From: an uncultured Bacteroidia bacterium
GTDB lineage: Bacteria; Bacteroidota; Bacteroidia; Bacteroidales; ML635J-15
NCBI GenBank assembly: GCA_902800045.1
Contig: CADCCZ010000003.1
Location: 62,001 to 126,000, forward strand
Direction of reading: 5' to 3'
Length of the DNA: 64,000 bases
Part shown: positions 34,767 through 43,396 of the stretch, piece after piece
How the letters are laid out: each line of letters starts with the position of its first letter
How positions within the stretch are numbered: the stretch's first letter is position 1
Translations under genes and position numbers: made by a program
The notes under the pieces: generated by a model
Databases searched by the model: none
What the model was told of the DNA's origin: nothing
What the model saw: only the letters and a program-made list of their open reading frames with translations

Positions 34767-35834
34767 TTATTTTAGCACGGCATCATCGACACCGACCACA
34801 GGCACTTCCATATCGCCATACTCATAAAATACTTTGTCGGGCGTTACTATTTTGCCTTTTGTAGCCCCGCGTGAGATTAGCACAGCGCCACCTTTCTCCG
34901 CATCGAATATATAAAGGTTGCCATTGTTGTCGCCAAATGTGTCGGGGTCGCGGTAATAATTTCCCGAGAAGCTTTTGCCCGAACTTGAATTGCTTTCGGT
35001 TACATACAAGCACCTACCATACATCTCAATTCTTATTTTGGTGTTGCCTGCATTATACGTAATTGTTTTATTTTCAATAGGAAGCCACTTATTCGAACTG
35101 ATTTCATAGCTTACCACATCATTCGAATATAATCTGGCTTCGAAACATGCATTGCCTTTACCGTCTGTGACGACATTTATAGTATAATAGTCGCTTTCGC
35201 CATATTCCTGGCGGTAGTATGTTCCCGAAACTTTTGTCATCGGGACATCCGACGACAACCTCTCAAATGGCAACCACACATCATTCTGCGGTTCGACAAA
35301 CTTTTTGGAATTGTTGTCGAATTTGTTTTTGAACCATTTCCATGTTACTTCCTTGCCGTCGTACTCGCATTCGTGGTCTACCTTGTCGGTTTCAATGTTG
35401 TATATCTGCATGTCCGTTGCAAAATGCGTTACCGCACTATTTTCTATAACAGAATATGCAGCATAGAACGCCCCTGTTCCTGCGGGTCCGGAAGCGCATA
35501 CGATATTTCCATTTACCGAAACAAACGACTTCGACCAGGTTACTGCAATTATTTCAAGGGAATCACCGCCATGGCAGAAGAAAGCACCATTTTCGGCTAC
35601 TATCTCTTTAAGCCATAGTTCCATGATGCCATCGCCGTCGAAATCGACAAGCGCATACTGGTATACGGGACCATCACCTTCATTTATTTCATATACAGGA
35701 CATTCGTCGCTGAACATCTGCATAATTTCATCAACATGTTGCGAATAAAAAATTTCGTCAGCGCTAAGATTAGTCTGCGCGTTTATCACTGTCGACAAGA
35801 CAATTACTATTGCCAGTAAGAAAGTTTTCCTCAT
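34767..35834 (-). CDS. exported hypothetical protein, 355 aa
   Basis: Signal peptide MRKTFLLAIVIVLSTVINAQ. An FG-GAP/VCBS-like calcium loop is visible in YALVDFDGDGIMELWLKE (about residues 68-85), a motif found in secreted beta-propeller or hydrolase-associated proteins. The remaining sequence is beta-rich with no recognised catalytic motif. It lies 5 bases downstream of a small lipoprotein gene on the same strand, so both are probably co-transcribed. Role unknown. Confidence 0.7.
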   Translation of the reverse strand: MRKTFLLAIVIVLSTVINAQTNLSADEIFYSQHVDEIMQMFSDECPVYEINEGDGPVYQYALVDFDGDGIMELWLKEIVAENGAFFCHGGDSLEIIAVTWSKSFVSVNGNIVCASGPAGTGAFYAAYSVIENSAVTHFATDMQIYNIETDKVDHECEYDGKEVTWKWFKNKFDNNSKKFVEPQNDVWLPFERLSSDVPMTKVSGTYYRQEYGESDYYTINVVTDGKGNACFEARLYSNDVVSYEISSNKWLPIENKTITYNAGNTKIRIEMYGRCLYVTESNSSSGKSFSGNYYRDPDTFGDNNGNLYIFDAEKGGAVLISRGATKGKIVTPDKVFYEYGDMEVPVVGVDDAVLK

Positions 35835-35839
35835 GTAAT

Positions 35840-36334
35840 TTATTGTTTAGATTCCTCTTTTTGCGGCTTGCACAAATTATAGATGATTTTGTTTATTTCG
35901 TGTGTAGGGTCGTCGTCCGGCCAAGCCATGTATCCGCCCGACCAGATAAGGTCCTTTCCAAACTTCACGTCCATCGACCAGCTGTCGCCATCGAAGACAT
36001 CGCGGTTAGTATAGCTGTGTTCCCAGTTCTGAACTTTGGCATTGATGAGCATTTCGCCAATTTCCACCATGGTTTCACGGGGGACATCGCTTACCGTATA
36101 TACTTCGCACGAATCGAGAATGAAGTTGCAGTCGCGCATCGTGGCAGTCACAACGCTGTCATTATACTCGATTTCGTATTCGCGGGAGATTCCTGAATAG
36201 CCGTTGTGCACCTTATAATAATAACGTACAAGGTCGTTTGCATTCAACTTATTCTTGTCGCCGCTAAAAATAGCACAACTGCAAAGTAGCAATATTGTCG
36301 CAGCCGTAATGGCTATAGATATAATTTTTCTCAT
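35840..36334 (-). CDS. small lipoprotein, 164 aa
   Basis: I choose the ATG at 36334 (MRKIISIAITAATILLLCSC). The upstream in-frame TTG at 36361 overlaps the promoter -7 box. The signal peptide ends in a lipobox LLCSC. The mature part is a soluble alpha/beta domain (DLVRYYYKVHNGYSGISREY and WSMDVKFGKDLIWSGGYMAWP). Not recognised. It is divergent from the DUF4476 gene, with the two promoters about 50 bases apart. Confidence 0.7.
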   Translation of the reverse strand: MRKIISIAITAATILLLCSCAIFSGDKNKLNANDLVRYYYKVHNGYSGISREYEIEYNDSVVTATMRDCNFILDSCEVYTVSDVPRETMVEIGEMLINAKVQNWEHSYTNRDVFDGDSWSMDVKFGKDLIWSGGYMAWPDDDPTHEINKIIYNLCKPQKEESKQ

Positions 36335-36356
36335 GTCGTTCAAATTTATACACAAT

Positions 36357-36364
36357 GGCAAAGA
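36357..36364 (-). promoter_or_regulatory. -7 box of the lipoprotein gene
   Basis: TATCTTTG on the minus strand, 23 bases before the chosen ATG; fits TAnnTTTG and decides the start. Confidence 0.55.
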
Positions 36365-36388
36365 TAATGATTTTGGGAATTATACCTA

Positions 36389-36418
36389 TTTGCTATTTAA
36401 TAATTTTCACTACCTTTG
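36389..36418 (+). promoter_or_regulatory. promoter of the DUF4476 gene
   Basis: TTTG (36389-36392), 18-base spacer, TACCTTTG (36411-36418); the ATG follows 19 bases later. Confidence 0.65.
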
Positions 36419-36437
36419 CGAAAATAAAAATATTGAC

Positions 36438-37715
36438 ATGAGAACTTTTGTATCATTTGCAATCCTGTGCCTACTTACAATTGCTGGCATAGCACAAAAC
36501 AACGACTTTGTATTCTACACCGACAATGGTGACCTGTTTACCTTGTACTTGAACAGTGTAAAGCAAAACGAAACCGCAGCCACAAATGTCAAAGCCACAA
36601 ATATCAGTGGCAAAAACATTAACGTAAGAGTTGTCTTCGAACGCAGCGGTGTACCTGCATTCAACCGTACTTTGTCGGTAAGCAGCACCGACAAGGAAAT
36701 AAAGATACAACTGGTAAAAGGCCGTGAAAATGTGTACTCGACGAAGATTATCAGCACAACCCCACGTCAACACAGCAACCCGTCCAACGGAAATTCTGGC
36801 AACGAAGGTTCTACCGAAACAAAGGATGATAAATCTGGTCATAGCGGACATGGAAATAACGGTCATGGAAACGGATATAACAACGGATATAACAATGGAC
36901 ATAACAACCATGGCAACAATGGTTATAACAATGGATACAACAATCCGCCTCACAACGGAGGCTATCCAAACGGTGGTGCCCCCAATGGAGGCCACTGGGG
37001 CAACAGCTACGGTCCGTCAGACAATCCACGTTGCCACATGCCGATGCCACAGAACGACTTTAACTCGCTGAGATCACAAGTAAGAGCAAGGTATTTCGAC
37101 AGTTCGCGTCTAACGGTAGCCAAGCAAGCCTGCCGCTACAACTGCATGACCTCCGACCAGATTAGGGACTTGTGCCGCGAATTCTCATACGAGTCGAATA
37201 GGCTCGACTTTGCAAAATACGCTTTCGAATATTGCTACGACCGATACAGATACTACATTGTAGGTCAGGCATTCTCATATTCATCATCAGTCGACCAACT
37301 GAATAGGTACATCACCAACCAGATGGCAGCATACCAGAATCCTTACGGCGGTTATAATAATGGCGGCTACAATAGTGGTTATCAAGGTGGTTACGGCTAT
37401 TTCCAAAGCGACAATCCCGACTGCCACTACATCATGTCGGAACAAGATTTCAACGAACTGCGCAAGATGATAAACAACACGCCGTATTCGAGCACAAAAA
37501 TGACAATTGCAAAACAAGCATGCTCGTATACCTGCATAAGCGCAGAACAAGTTAGAGAAATATGCCGTCTGTTTACTTTCGACAGCGACAGACTTACTTT
37601 TGCGAAGTACGCATACGACCACTGCTACGACCGCAGAAACTACTTTAAAGTAAACGAAGTGTTCACTTTCACCTCATCGGTCAGCGAACTGAACAGATTC
37701 ATCAACCAGCATTAA
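36438..37715 (+). CDS. exported protein with two DUF4476 domains, 425 aa
   Basis: I choose the ATG at 36438 (MRTFVSFAILCLLTIAGIAQ), which gives a signal peptide and lies 19 bases behind a good promoter; the longer frame overlaps the divergent gene. The N-terminal ~110 residues form a beta domain, followed by a Gly/Asn/His linker (NGHGNGYNNGYNNGHNN). Two copies of a ~95-residue DUF4476-like helical domain follow: FNSLRSQVRARYFDSSRLTV...TSDQIRDLCREFSYESNRLD and FNELRKMINNTPYSSTKMTI...SAEQVREICRLFTFDSDRLT, the two separated by another Gly/Tyr/Asn linker. The family is widespread in Bacteroidetes; function unknown. A terminator follows. Confidence 0.85.
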   Translation: MRTFVSFAILCLLTIAGIAQNNDFVFYTDNGDLFTLYLNSVKQNETAATNVKATNISGKNINVRVVFERSGVPAFNRTLSVSSTDKEIKIQLVKGRENVYSTKIISTTPRQHSNPSNGNSGNEGSTETKDDKSGHSGHGNNGHGNGYNNGYNNGHNNHGNNGYNNGYNNPPHNGGYPNGGAPNGGHWGNSYGPSDNPRCHMPMPQNDFNSLRSQVRARYFDSSRLTVAKQACRYNCMTSDQIRDLCREFSYESNRLDFAKYAFEYCYDRYRYYIVGQAFSYSSSVDQLNRYITNQMAAYQNPYGGYNNGGYNSGYQGGYGYFQSDNPDCHYIMSEQDFNELRKMINNTPYSSTKMTIAKQACSYTCISAEQVREICRLFTFDSDRLTFAKYAYDHCYDRRNYFKVNEVFTFTSSVSELNRFINQH

Positions 37716-37738
37716 TCGAGAATTTTATAACAGAAATA

Positions 37739-37770
37739 CAACGGGGAAACGATTTTTCCCCGTTTTTTTT
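37739..37770 (+). terminator. terminator after the DUF4476 gene
   Basis: AACGGGGAAA / TTTCCCCGTT stem and a T8 tract. Confidence 0.85.
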
Positions 37771-37802
37771 AATAAATATCGAAGACTTTTGTTTTTATCT
37801 AC

Positions 37803-39062
37803 ATGGATTTTATAACTTTGCGAATTGGAATGGGAACAACAAAGTCTTCATATTACCTTGACTTGCTCGAAGTGGTGCTACTTGGCATCACTGCTTTCCT
37901 TATTCCAGTACAAGTATTTCTAACCCCTATTCCAATAGCAACATTGTGCTTCCTGTTCCTAGTTCGTCCACGAAACTACAAGGCCTTGCGCGAATCGATG
38001 CACACTCTTGGTTTCTGGGCTATGCTAATTCCTTTTTTCCTATATATAATAGGTCTTACTTATTCCGATGACATTACGACAGCACTACACAATACAGAAA
38101 CCGCACTTTCGCTACTTGCTTTCCCTCTAATTGCAACAGCATTCAGGCTAAATGGCATCGAACGAAAACTAAGCATACTGAACATTTCGCTGATAGCTGG
38201 CATTTTTGCAATAATGATTTTCAGCATTATCAACGCATGCGGCAACTATATGGAAACTCACAACACCGATGTGTTTTTCTACACACAACTGCTGAGTTCA
38301 CCACACCACCACTCCTACTATGCAATGTTTGCTGTAATAATAATTACACAGGACATTATTCGCAATAGGTCGCTACGCAGCAAGGGTTTCATTGCGACCG
38401 AAATTGCTACGACATTGATAATGATTGTTTTCATCGGGATGCTTTCGTCGAAGATTACAATCCTGCTACTCGCCATATACGCAATATACCTAATTGTACG
38501 CATGGTTCTGTCGAAACGAATTCCGAAATGGCTTTCGATACTTATCGCCACACTCACAATAGCATCTGTTCCCGCCTTCTACACCTTACCTATGGTAAAA
38601 TACAGAATCGACAGCATGTTGGACAGCCTAAAGGCACAACACGATGGGGTGGAAACAGTACGCACGCGAAACGAATCAACGACAATCCGTATCAAGTGCA
38701 TGGAATCGGCATTGGAAGTCATTTCCGAAAACTGGCTCATCGGGACTGGCGAAGGCGACGTATATGCCGAATTACAGAAAAAGATGAAGCTGCGCATGGG
38801 CGACGACTACGAAGGCACCTGTGCTTCCCACAACCAATTCCTGCGTTCGTTCGCCTCGTTCGGAATTTTGGGAATAGCCTCTCTCCTACTGCTGTTCTTC
38901 GCAATGTTCCGGAAAGCCATCAAGTCGCGCAACGGCACTATGATATGGTGGTGCATAATAACCCTTTGCTTCTTCGGCATCGAAGATATGTTCTGCATTA
39001 TCAATGGAATAATTTTCTTCTGTTTGTTTACGGGAATAATGTTGATGGGGAGAAAGGGCTAA
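37803..39062 (+). CDS. O-antigen ligase-like polytopic membrane protein, 419 aa
   Basis: About ten membrane helices (for example LLEVVLLGITAFLIPVQVF, LGFWAMLIPFFLYIIGL, FIATEIATTLIMIVFIGML, IWWCIITLCFFGIEDMF). A large periplasmic loop follows the helix around YTLPMVKY, with ENWLIGTGEGD and the SHNQFLRSFASFGILG motif typical of the Wzy/WaaL O-antigen ligase/polymerase superfamily. The conserved loop His in SHNQ is present. It probably transfers or polymerises surface glycan. It is a single gene not flanked by other glycan genes. An internal ATG at 37833 is an alternative start. Confidence 0.8.
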   Translation: MDFITLRIGMGTTKSSYYLDLLEVVLLGITAFLIPVQVFLTPIPIATLCFLFLVRPRNYKALRESMHTLGFWAMLIPFFLYIIGLTYSDDITTALHNTETALSLLAFPLIATAFRLNGIERKLSILNISLIAGIFAIMIFSIINACGNYMETHNTDVFFYTQLLSSPHHHSYYAMFAVIIITQDIIRNRSLRSKGFIATEIATTLIMIVFIGMLSSKITILLLAIYAIYLIVRMVLSKRIPKWLSILIATLTIASVPAFYTLPMVKYRIDSMLDSLKAQHDGVETVRTRNESTTIRIKCMESALEVISENWLIGTGEGDVYAELQKKMKLRMGDDYEGTCASHNQFLRSFASFGILGIASLLLLFFAMFRKAIKSRNGTMIWWCIITLCFFGIEDMFCIINGIIFFCLFTGIMLMGRKG

Positions 39063-39063
39063 A

Positions 39064-39195
39064 AAGGCTAACAGGCGGACAGGCCAGCAGTCTAACAGCC
39101 AGACTGAATGCTGTTGCCCCCACATGCCTTAAGGTCTTTAAAGGCCTTAATGGCCTTAAAGATGGGGGCAAGACTGCAATGCTGTGAGACTGTTA
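39064..39195. repeat. nested palindromic element downstream of the ligase gene
   Basis: Outer arms GGCTAACAG (near 39066) and CTGTTAGCC (near 39190), inner arms TTGCCCCCA (39114-39122) and TGGGGGCAA (39163-39171). The centre CTTTAAAGGCCTTAATGGCC is itself nearly palindromic. The inner arms match the inverted repeat at 4280-4326. It could be a cruciform-forming mobile remnant or an unusual terminator. The following stretch to 39483 holds no gene I can support. Confidence 0.65.
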
Positions 39196-39483
39196 GCCCA
39201 ACAAACTTTGAAACGTGCGTCAGCACAAGAAACTCAGAAACAGCGCAGCGTAGAAACGTGCGCAGCACATGAAACGCCCCGTAGCCCTCTCTGCCATTTT
39301 GTCACCCACACTGACACCAAATTTCAAAAAATCAATCTTTTTTGTGCCAAAAAAGCACGACAAAACCTTTGGTATGACATGAAGAATTTCGCCATAAAAA
39401 AATCTCACATTTTACACAAGACACTAACATTCAGTATATTACAAAACAAAAACAGCCGTTTTTGTCAACATTTTTCATTCTGC

Positions 39484-39498
39484 TGGCACAAGGATTGC
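39484..39498 (+). promoter_or_regulatory. sigma-54 (-24/-12) promoter of dnaK
   Basis: TGGCAC-A-AGGA-TTGC: the GG and GC doublets are separated by exactly 10 bases, as sigma-54 requires. The dnaK ATG lies 54 bases downstream. No TAnnTTTG box and no CIRCE (HrcA) inverted repeat is seen in the 490-base region before dnaK. Confidence 0.7.
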
Positions 39499-39552
39499 CA
39501 TATTGAAGTCGTGAATTTTTCAAAATTGTAAAACAAAAAAAAACATAAAATT

Positions 39553-41481
39553 ATGAGTAAGATTATAGGCATAGACTTAGGTACCACCAATTCATGTGTG
39601 GCAGTTATGGAAGGCGGCGAACCTGTTGTTATCACCAACAGCGAAGGTCATAGGACCACCCCTTCAATCGTAGGTTTCTTGAAGGACGGCGAACGTAAGG
39701 TCGGCGACCCTGCAAAGCGTCAGGCTATCACAAACCCGTTGAACACTGTTTTCTCAATCAAGCGTTTCATGGGCGAAAGATACGACAACGTAACCAAGGA
39801 AATCGAGCGCGTTCCTTACGAAGTTGTTCGTGGCGACAACAACACTCCGCGTGTTAAGATTGGCGACCGCAACTACACTCCGCAGGAAATTTCGGCAATC
39901 ATCCTCCAGAAGATGAAGAAGACCGCTGAAGAATACCTTGGCGAAGATGTAACCGAAGCAGTTATCACTGTTCCTGCATACTTCAGCGATTCACAGCGTC
40001 AGGCAACCAAGGAAGCTGGCGAAATCGCAGGCTTGAAGGTAAAACGTATCATCAACGAGCCTACCGCAGCAGCTTTGGCATACGGACTTGACAAGAAGAA
40101 CAAGGATATGAAGGTTGCAGTATTCGACCTCGGTGGCGGTACATTCGATATTTCAATCCTTGAACTTGGCGACGGCGTTTTCGAAGTTAAATCGACCAAC
40201 GGCGATACCCACCTCGGCGGTGATGATTTCGACCACGTTATCATCGAATGGCTTGCCGATGAATTCCAGAAGGAAAACGGAGTTGACCTTCGCAAGGACT
40301 CTATCGCACTCCAGCGTCTGAAAGAGGCTGCAGAAAAGGCAAAGATTGAATTGTCGTCATCGACATCTTCGGAAATCAATCTGCCGTACATCATGCCAGT
40401 TGACGGTGTTCCAAAGCACTTGGTAAAGACCTTGACCCGTTCGCAGTTCGAGCAGTTGGCCGACCGTCTTATCAACGCGACCATTGCTCCTTGCCAGCAG
40501 GCATTGAAGGACTCTGGTTTCTCGGCATCGGATATCGACGAAGTTCTGTTGGTCGGCGGTTCAACCCGTATCCCGGCAGTTCAGGAAAAGGTAAAGCAGT
40601 TCTTCGGCAAGACCCCGTCGAAGGGCGTTAACCCCGACGAAGTTGTAGCTGTTGGTGCTGCAATCCAGGGCGGTGTCCTCACAGGTGATGTTACCGATGT
40701 ATTGCTTCTCGATGTTACCCCGTTGTCACTCGGAATCGAGACTTTGGGTGGCGTAATGACAAAGCTCATCGAATCGAACACCACAATACCTTGCAAGAAG
40801 CAGGAAGTGTTCTCGACCGCAGCCGACAACCAGCCATCAGTTGAAATCCACGTATTGCAGGGCGAACGTTCGATGGCAAGCGACAACAAGACCATAGGTC
40901 GTTTCCACCTCGACGGCATTCCAGCAGCACCGCGTGGCGTTCCTCAGATTGAAGTTACCTTCGACATCGATGCAAACGGTATCTTGAAGGTATCGGCAAA
41001 GGATAAGGGCACAGGCAAGGAACAGAGCATCCGTATCGAAGCTTCATCAGGACTTTCGGAAGACGAAATCAAGCGTATGAAGGCCGAAGCCGAAGCCAAT
41101 GCAAACGCCGACAAGGCTGCAAAGGAAAGAATCGACAAGATTAACCAGGCCGACTCGATGATATTCCAGACCGAAAAGCAGCTCAAGGAGTTGGGCGACA
41201 AGATTCCAGCCGACAAGAAGGCTCCTATCGAAACCGCACTCAACAACTTGAAGGAAGCTCACAAGAGCCAGGATGTTGCCGCTATCGACAAGGCAATGGA
41301 AGCCCTCAACAACGCTTTCCACGCTGCATCCGAAGACATGTACAAGAACGCTGGTGCAAGTGCAGGCGCAGGTCAGCAGCAAGCCAACCCGAACATGGGC
41401 GGACAGCAGCAGCAGTCGTCTGGCAGCTCAAGCAACAACAACGATGAAGTAACGGATGTTGACTTTGAAGAGGTAAAATAA
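39553..41481 (+). CDS. dnaK: chaperone DnaK (Hsp70)
   Basis: 642 aa, full length. ATPase signatures [28 protein letters not shown] and [17 protein letters not shown]; linker [18 protein letters not shown]; substrate domain and helical lid; Gln/Ser/Asn-rich tail ending [11 protein letters not shown]. Folds nascent and stressed proteins with DnaJ and GrpE, which are not in the window. It is monocistronic: a sigma-54-type promoter precedes it and a terminator follows. A diverged copy of its last ~85 bases lies 5 kb downstream. Confidence 0.98.
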   Translation: MSKIIGIDLGTTNSCVAVMEGGEPVVITNSEGHRTTPSIVGFLKDGERKVGDPAKRQAITNPLNTVFSIKRFMGERYDNVTKEIERVPYEVVRGDNNTPRVKIGDRNYTPQEISAIILQKMKKTAEEYLGEDVTEAVITVPAYFSDSQRQATKEAGEIAGLKVKRIINEPTAAALAYGLDKKNKDMKVAVFDLGGGTFDISILELGDGVFEVKSTNGDTHLGGDDFDHVIIEWLADEFQKENGVDLRKDSIALQRLKEAAEKAKIELSSSTSSEINLPYIMPVDGVPKHLVKTLTRSQFEQLADRLINATIAPCQQALKDSGFSASDIDEVLLVGGSTRIPAVQEKVKQFFGKTPSKGVNPDEVVAVGAAIQGGVLTGDVTDVLLLDVTPLSLGIETLGGVMTKLIESNTTIPCKKQEVFSTAADNQPSVEIHVLQGERSMASDNKTIGRFHLDGIPAAPRGVPQIEVTFDIDANGILKVSAKDKGTGKEQSIRIEASSGLSEDEIKRMKAEAEANANADKAAKERIDKINQADSMIFQTEKQLKELGDKIPADKKAPIETALNNLKEAHKSQDVAAIDKAMEALNNAFHAASEDMYKNAGASAGAGQQQANPNMGGQQQQSSGSSSNNNDEVTDVDFEEVK

Positions 41482-41513
41482 TCCCCATAAGCAAACAATT
41501 ATTAACTATAACT

Positions 41514-41547
41514 AAAAAGATGTAACTCAAAAGGTTACATCTTTTTT
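41514..41547 (+). terminator. dnaK terminator
   Basis: AAAAAGATGTAAC pairs with GTTACATCTTTTT; perfect stem and T tract. Confidence 0.88.
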
Positions 41548-41566
41548 TGTGTAAATATTTTTCCTT

Positions 41567-41600
41567 TTTGCCTGGATATTAGATATTTATGTTATATTTG
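41567..41600 (+). promoter_or_regulatory. promoter of the nuclease island
   Basis: TTTG (41567-41570), 22-base spacer, TATATTTG (41593-41600); the first gene starts 28 bases later. Confidence 0.6.
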
Positions 41601-41628
41601 CAGTGATGACTTACTGAAAACATAATAA

Positions 41629-42396
41629 ATGTTACAAGCACTACTACATAGCAAACTAAAAGCCTCATTTGAAAATCCGAGTTTTAGCCCTTCTGAAGAT
41701 ACTTTAACGTCTTCCGTTTTCGGCATATTACAATATCTGCCCGATGATACTTTGTGGCAAATAGTTCGCAACAGTTGTGGCGAAGGGTTGGAAAACCTGC
41801 CAGAATCCATTGGCAAAATTGAGTATGTGGACTTCTGGCCACAATACCGCAATATTGAAGGAACTACAAATAGTAGCTATGTGGAACCAGATGTGTTATT
41901 AGTAACCGAAAGATATTATGTCATAATTGAGGCGAAAAAATATGACGGTGGGGGTCAATACCTAACCCAATGGAAGAACGAAATCCGAGCTCTCAATAAC
42001 GAAGACGACACGAAGGAGATTTTGTTTGTGGCAATGGGTGGAAATTCAACCCTAACACACGAGGAAATATCGGTTGAATTAAAAAATAATGTAGTCAGAA
42101 ACTATATAATAAATCGTGGAAGTTGGTTCTATCTTTTGAACGAGATTCAGAAGATAGAAGGAAACAATGAAACGAACAGATTAGTCGATGATGTAACAAG
42201 AGCTATGAATCGTCACGGATTTATGCAAGTAATATGGCTGAACACATTAAAACACAACAAAACAATTTCTACTGAAAGTATCACAACAATAACCAAGTGG
42301 AAGTCTTATAGGAGATTGTTCTTGGAAGACTTTAATAAAAGCAATAGTAACATCAACACAAATTCAATAAATACGATATGGAATCCTGTAAAGTAA
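41629..42396 (+). CDS. PD-(D/E)XK nuclease-like protein, 255 aa
   Basis: Not a named gene. It has a clear PD-(D/E)XK core: EPDVLLVTERYYVIIEAKK (about residues 85-103), giving Asp-x(n)-Glu-Ala-Lys, followed by QYLTQWKNEI and a strand KEILFVAMGG. The N-terminal segment SPSEDTLTSSVFGILQYLPD resembles the helix that precedes the core in related nuclease families (the E-D/E-x-x-T/S pattern). The gene is AT-rich, heads an island operon behind its own promoter, and overlaps the next gene by 19 bp, so the two are translationally coupled. A restriction or abortive-infection role is an inference from fold and context. Confidence 0.65.
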   Translation: MLQALLHSKLKASFENPSFSPSEDTLTSSVFGILQYLPDDTLWQIVRNSCGEGLENLPESIGKIEYVDFWPQYRNIEGTTNSSYVEPDVLLVTERYYVIIEAKKYDGGGQYLTQWKNEIRALNNEDDTKEILFVAMGGNSTLTHEEISVELKNNVVRNYIINRGSWFYLLNEIQKIEGNNETNRLVDDVTRAMNRHGFMQVIWLNTLKHNKTISTESITTITKWKSYRRLFLEDFNKSNSNINTNSINTIWNPVK

Positions 42397-43016
42397 AAGA
42401 ATTGAAAGACGCATTATGCGACTTACGTAAAGCGCACAGGTTGATATGCTCATTCCAGCAAAGAATGCTGGAATTGGCACAATTCATTAAGATGAAACTG
42501 GATATGCCGTGCTTGCGCATATATAAACATTTTTCAGACCCTGTGAGAAATGAAAAGGATATACCGTCAGGAATGTGGGCTTGGGATTTCCTATATTCAT
42601 ATCAGTTGGAATACGATTTCGAAGACAAACAATATGGGCAATACAAATACGCTATTACTCTACTTCAGTGTGTAGATACTGGCTATTTTGATATAGAAGA
42701 CAATGATAAAAAGAACCCAGATTCTTTTGCTGCAGAAGAGGATTCTGAATCTAAACTTGTTTTTTATGTGAACAGGATACAAAATGGTTCAGAATGGAAA
42801 CAATGGTACAAAAGGCAAGAGCTCTTCGATACAAAAAAATATATGTGCAAGGATTTCAAGAATAAAGTGATTGATTATCCCGAAAACAACGAAAAGGTAT
42901 TATTGTATTCATTCCCAATAGAACGATTCATTGATGAACAATCAACAATCGAAGCAATACAAGAATTTGTAAAATATTGCAACGCCCAACTTGATTTGGA
43001 CATAAGATTGATATAA
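42378..43016 (+). CDS. hypothetical protein coupled to the nuclease-like gene, 212 aa
   Basis: Not recognised. ATG lies inside the end of the preceding gene (19-bp overlap). The N terminus is helical (KVKELKDALCDLRKAHRLICSFQQRMLELAQF, across about residues 4-35). The middle is acidic and aromatic (GMWAWDFLYSYQLEYDFEDKQ), and the C terminus again helical (TIEAIQEFVKYCNAQLDL). No export signal. Tight coupling suggests a partner, sensor or inhibitor of the upstream nuclease-like protein. Confidence 0.6.
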   Translation: MESCKVKELKDALCDLRKAHRLICSFQQRMLELAQFIKMKLDMPCLRIYKHFSDPVRNEKDIPSGMWAWDFLYSYQLEYDFEDKQYGQYKYAITLLQCVDTGYFDIEDNDKKNPDSFAAEEDSESKLVFYVNRIQNGSEWKQWYKRQELFDTKKYMCKDFKNKVIDYPENNEKVLLYSFPIERFIDEQSTIEAIQEFVKYCNAQLDLDIRLI

Positions 43017-43060
43017 CAAATCATTAATTAAACATAGATATGCAAGAGGATAATAATAGA

Positions 43061-43384
43061 ATGAATTTCATTGCAATAATTATCTCTTTATTAGTAATGA
43101 TTGTGTCTTGTGAACCGTCAGAAATCGAAAAACTTGAGAATAAATTAGATGCCTGCCAAAGTGAAAACGAAGATTTAGAGTATTCTGTTTCTTCTTTGGA
43201 AAAAAAGATTGAAGAGTTGGAAGAGATAAACGAGGATTTACAAAATCAAGTTGATGATTTAGAATACCAAGTAGATGAACTTTCGACAGAGAATGATGAT
43301 CTGGATGACATTATTTTCAGGGCGAAACAGGCTTGCTGGTCAGAAAATTACGACTGGGCATTAATGATATTGAACGAACATTAA
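43061..43384 (+). CDS. coiled-coil lipoprotein, 107 aa
   Basis: I prefer the ATG at 43061 (MNFIAIIISLLVMIVSC), which gives a short lipoprotein signal with Cys17. The ATG at 43040 would add an acidic leader that spoils it. The mature part is a long heptad coiled coil (ENKLDACQSENEDLEYSVSS through LSTENDDLDD), very acidic, ending in a short globular tail (QACWSENYDWALMILNEH). It resembles small lpp-like or spanin-like proteins only in architecture. It lies 23 bp (from 43040) after the unknown gene and 12 bp before the second nuclease gene, so it is part of the same operon. Confidence 0.6.
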   Translation: MNFIAIIISLLVMIVSCEPSEIEKLENKLDACQSENEDLEYSVSSLEKKIEELEEINEDLQNQVDDLEYQVDELSTENDDLDDIIFRAKQACWSENYDWALMILNEH

Positions 43385-43396
43385 AATCCTCAATAT

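Noticed and set aside
36255-36437. N-terminal extension of the DUF4476 protein to 36255
   Set aside because: It would overlap the divergent lipoprotein gene and the promoters. The ATG at 36438 gives a signal peptide and a proper leader.
39184-39531. 115-codon frame upstream of dnaK
   Set aside because: It overlaps the palindromic element and the sigma-54 promoter; composition and content do not look coding.
39200-39552. CIRCE (HrcA) operator before dnaK
   Set aside because: No TTAGCACTC-N9-GAGTGCTAA-like inverted repeat is present.
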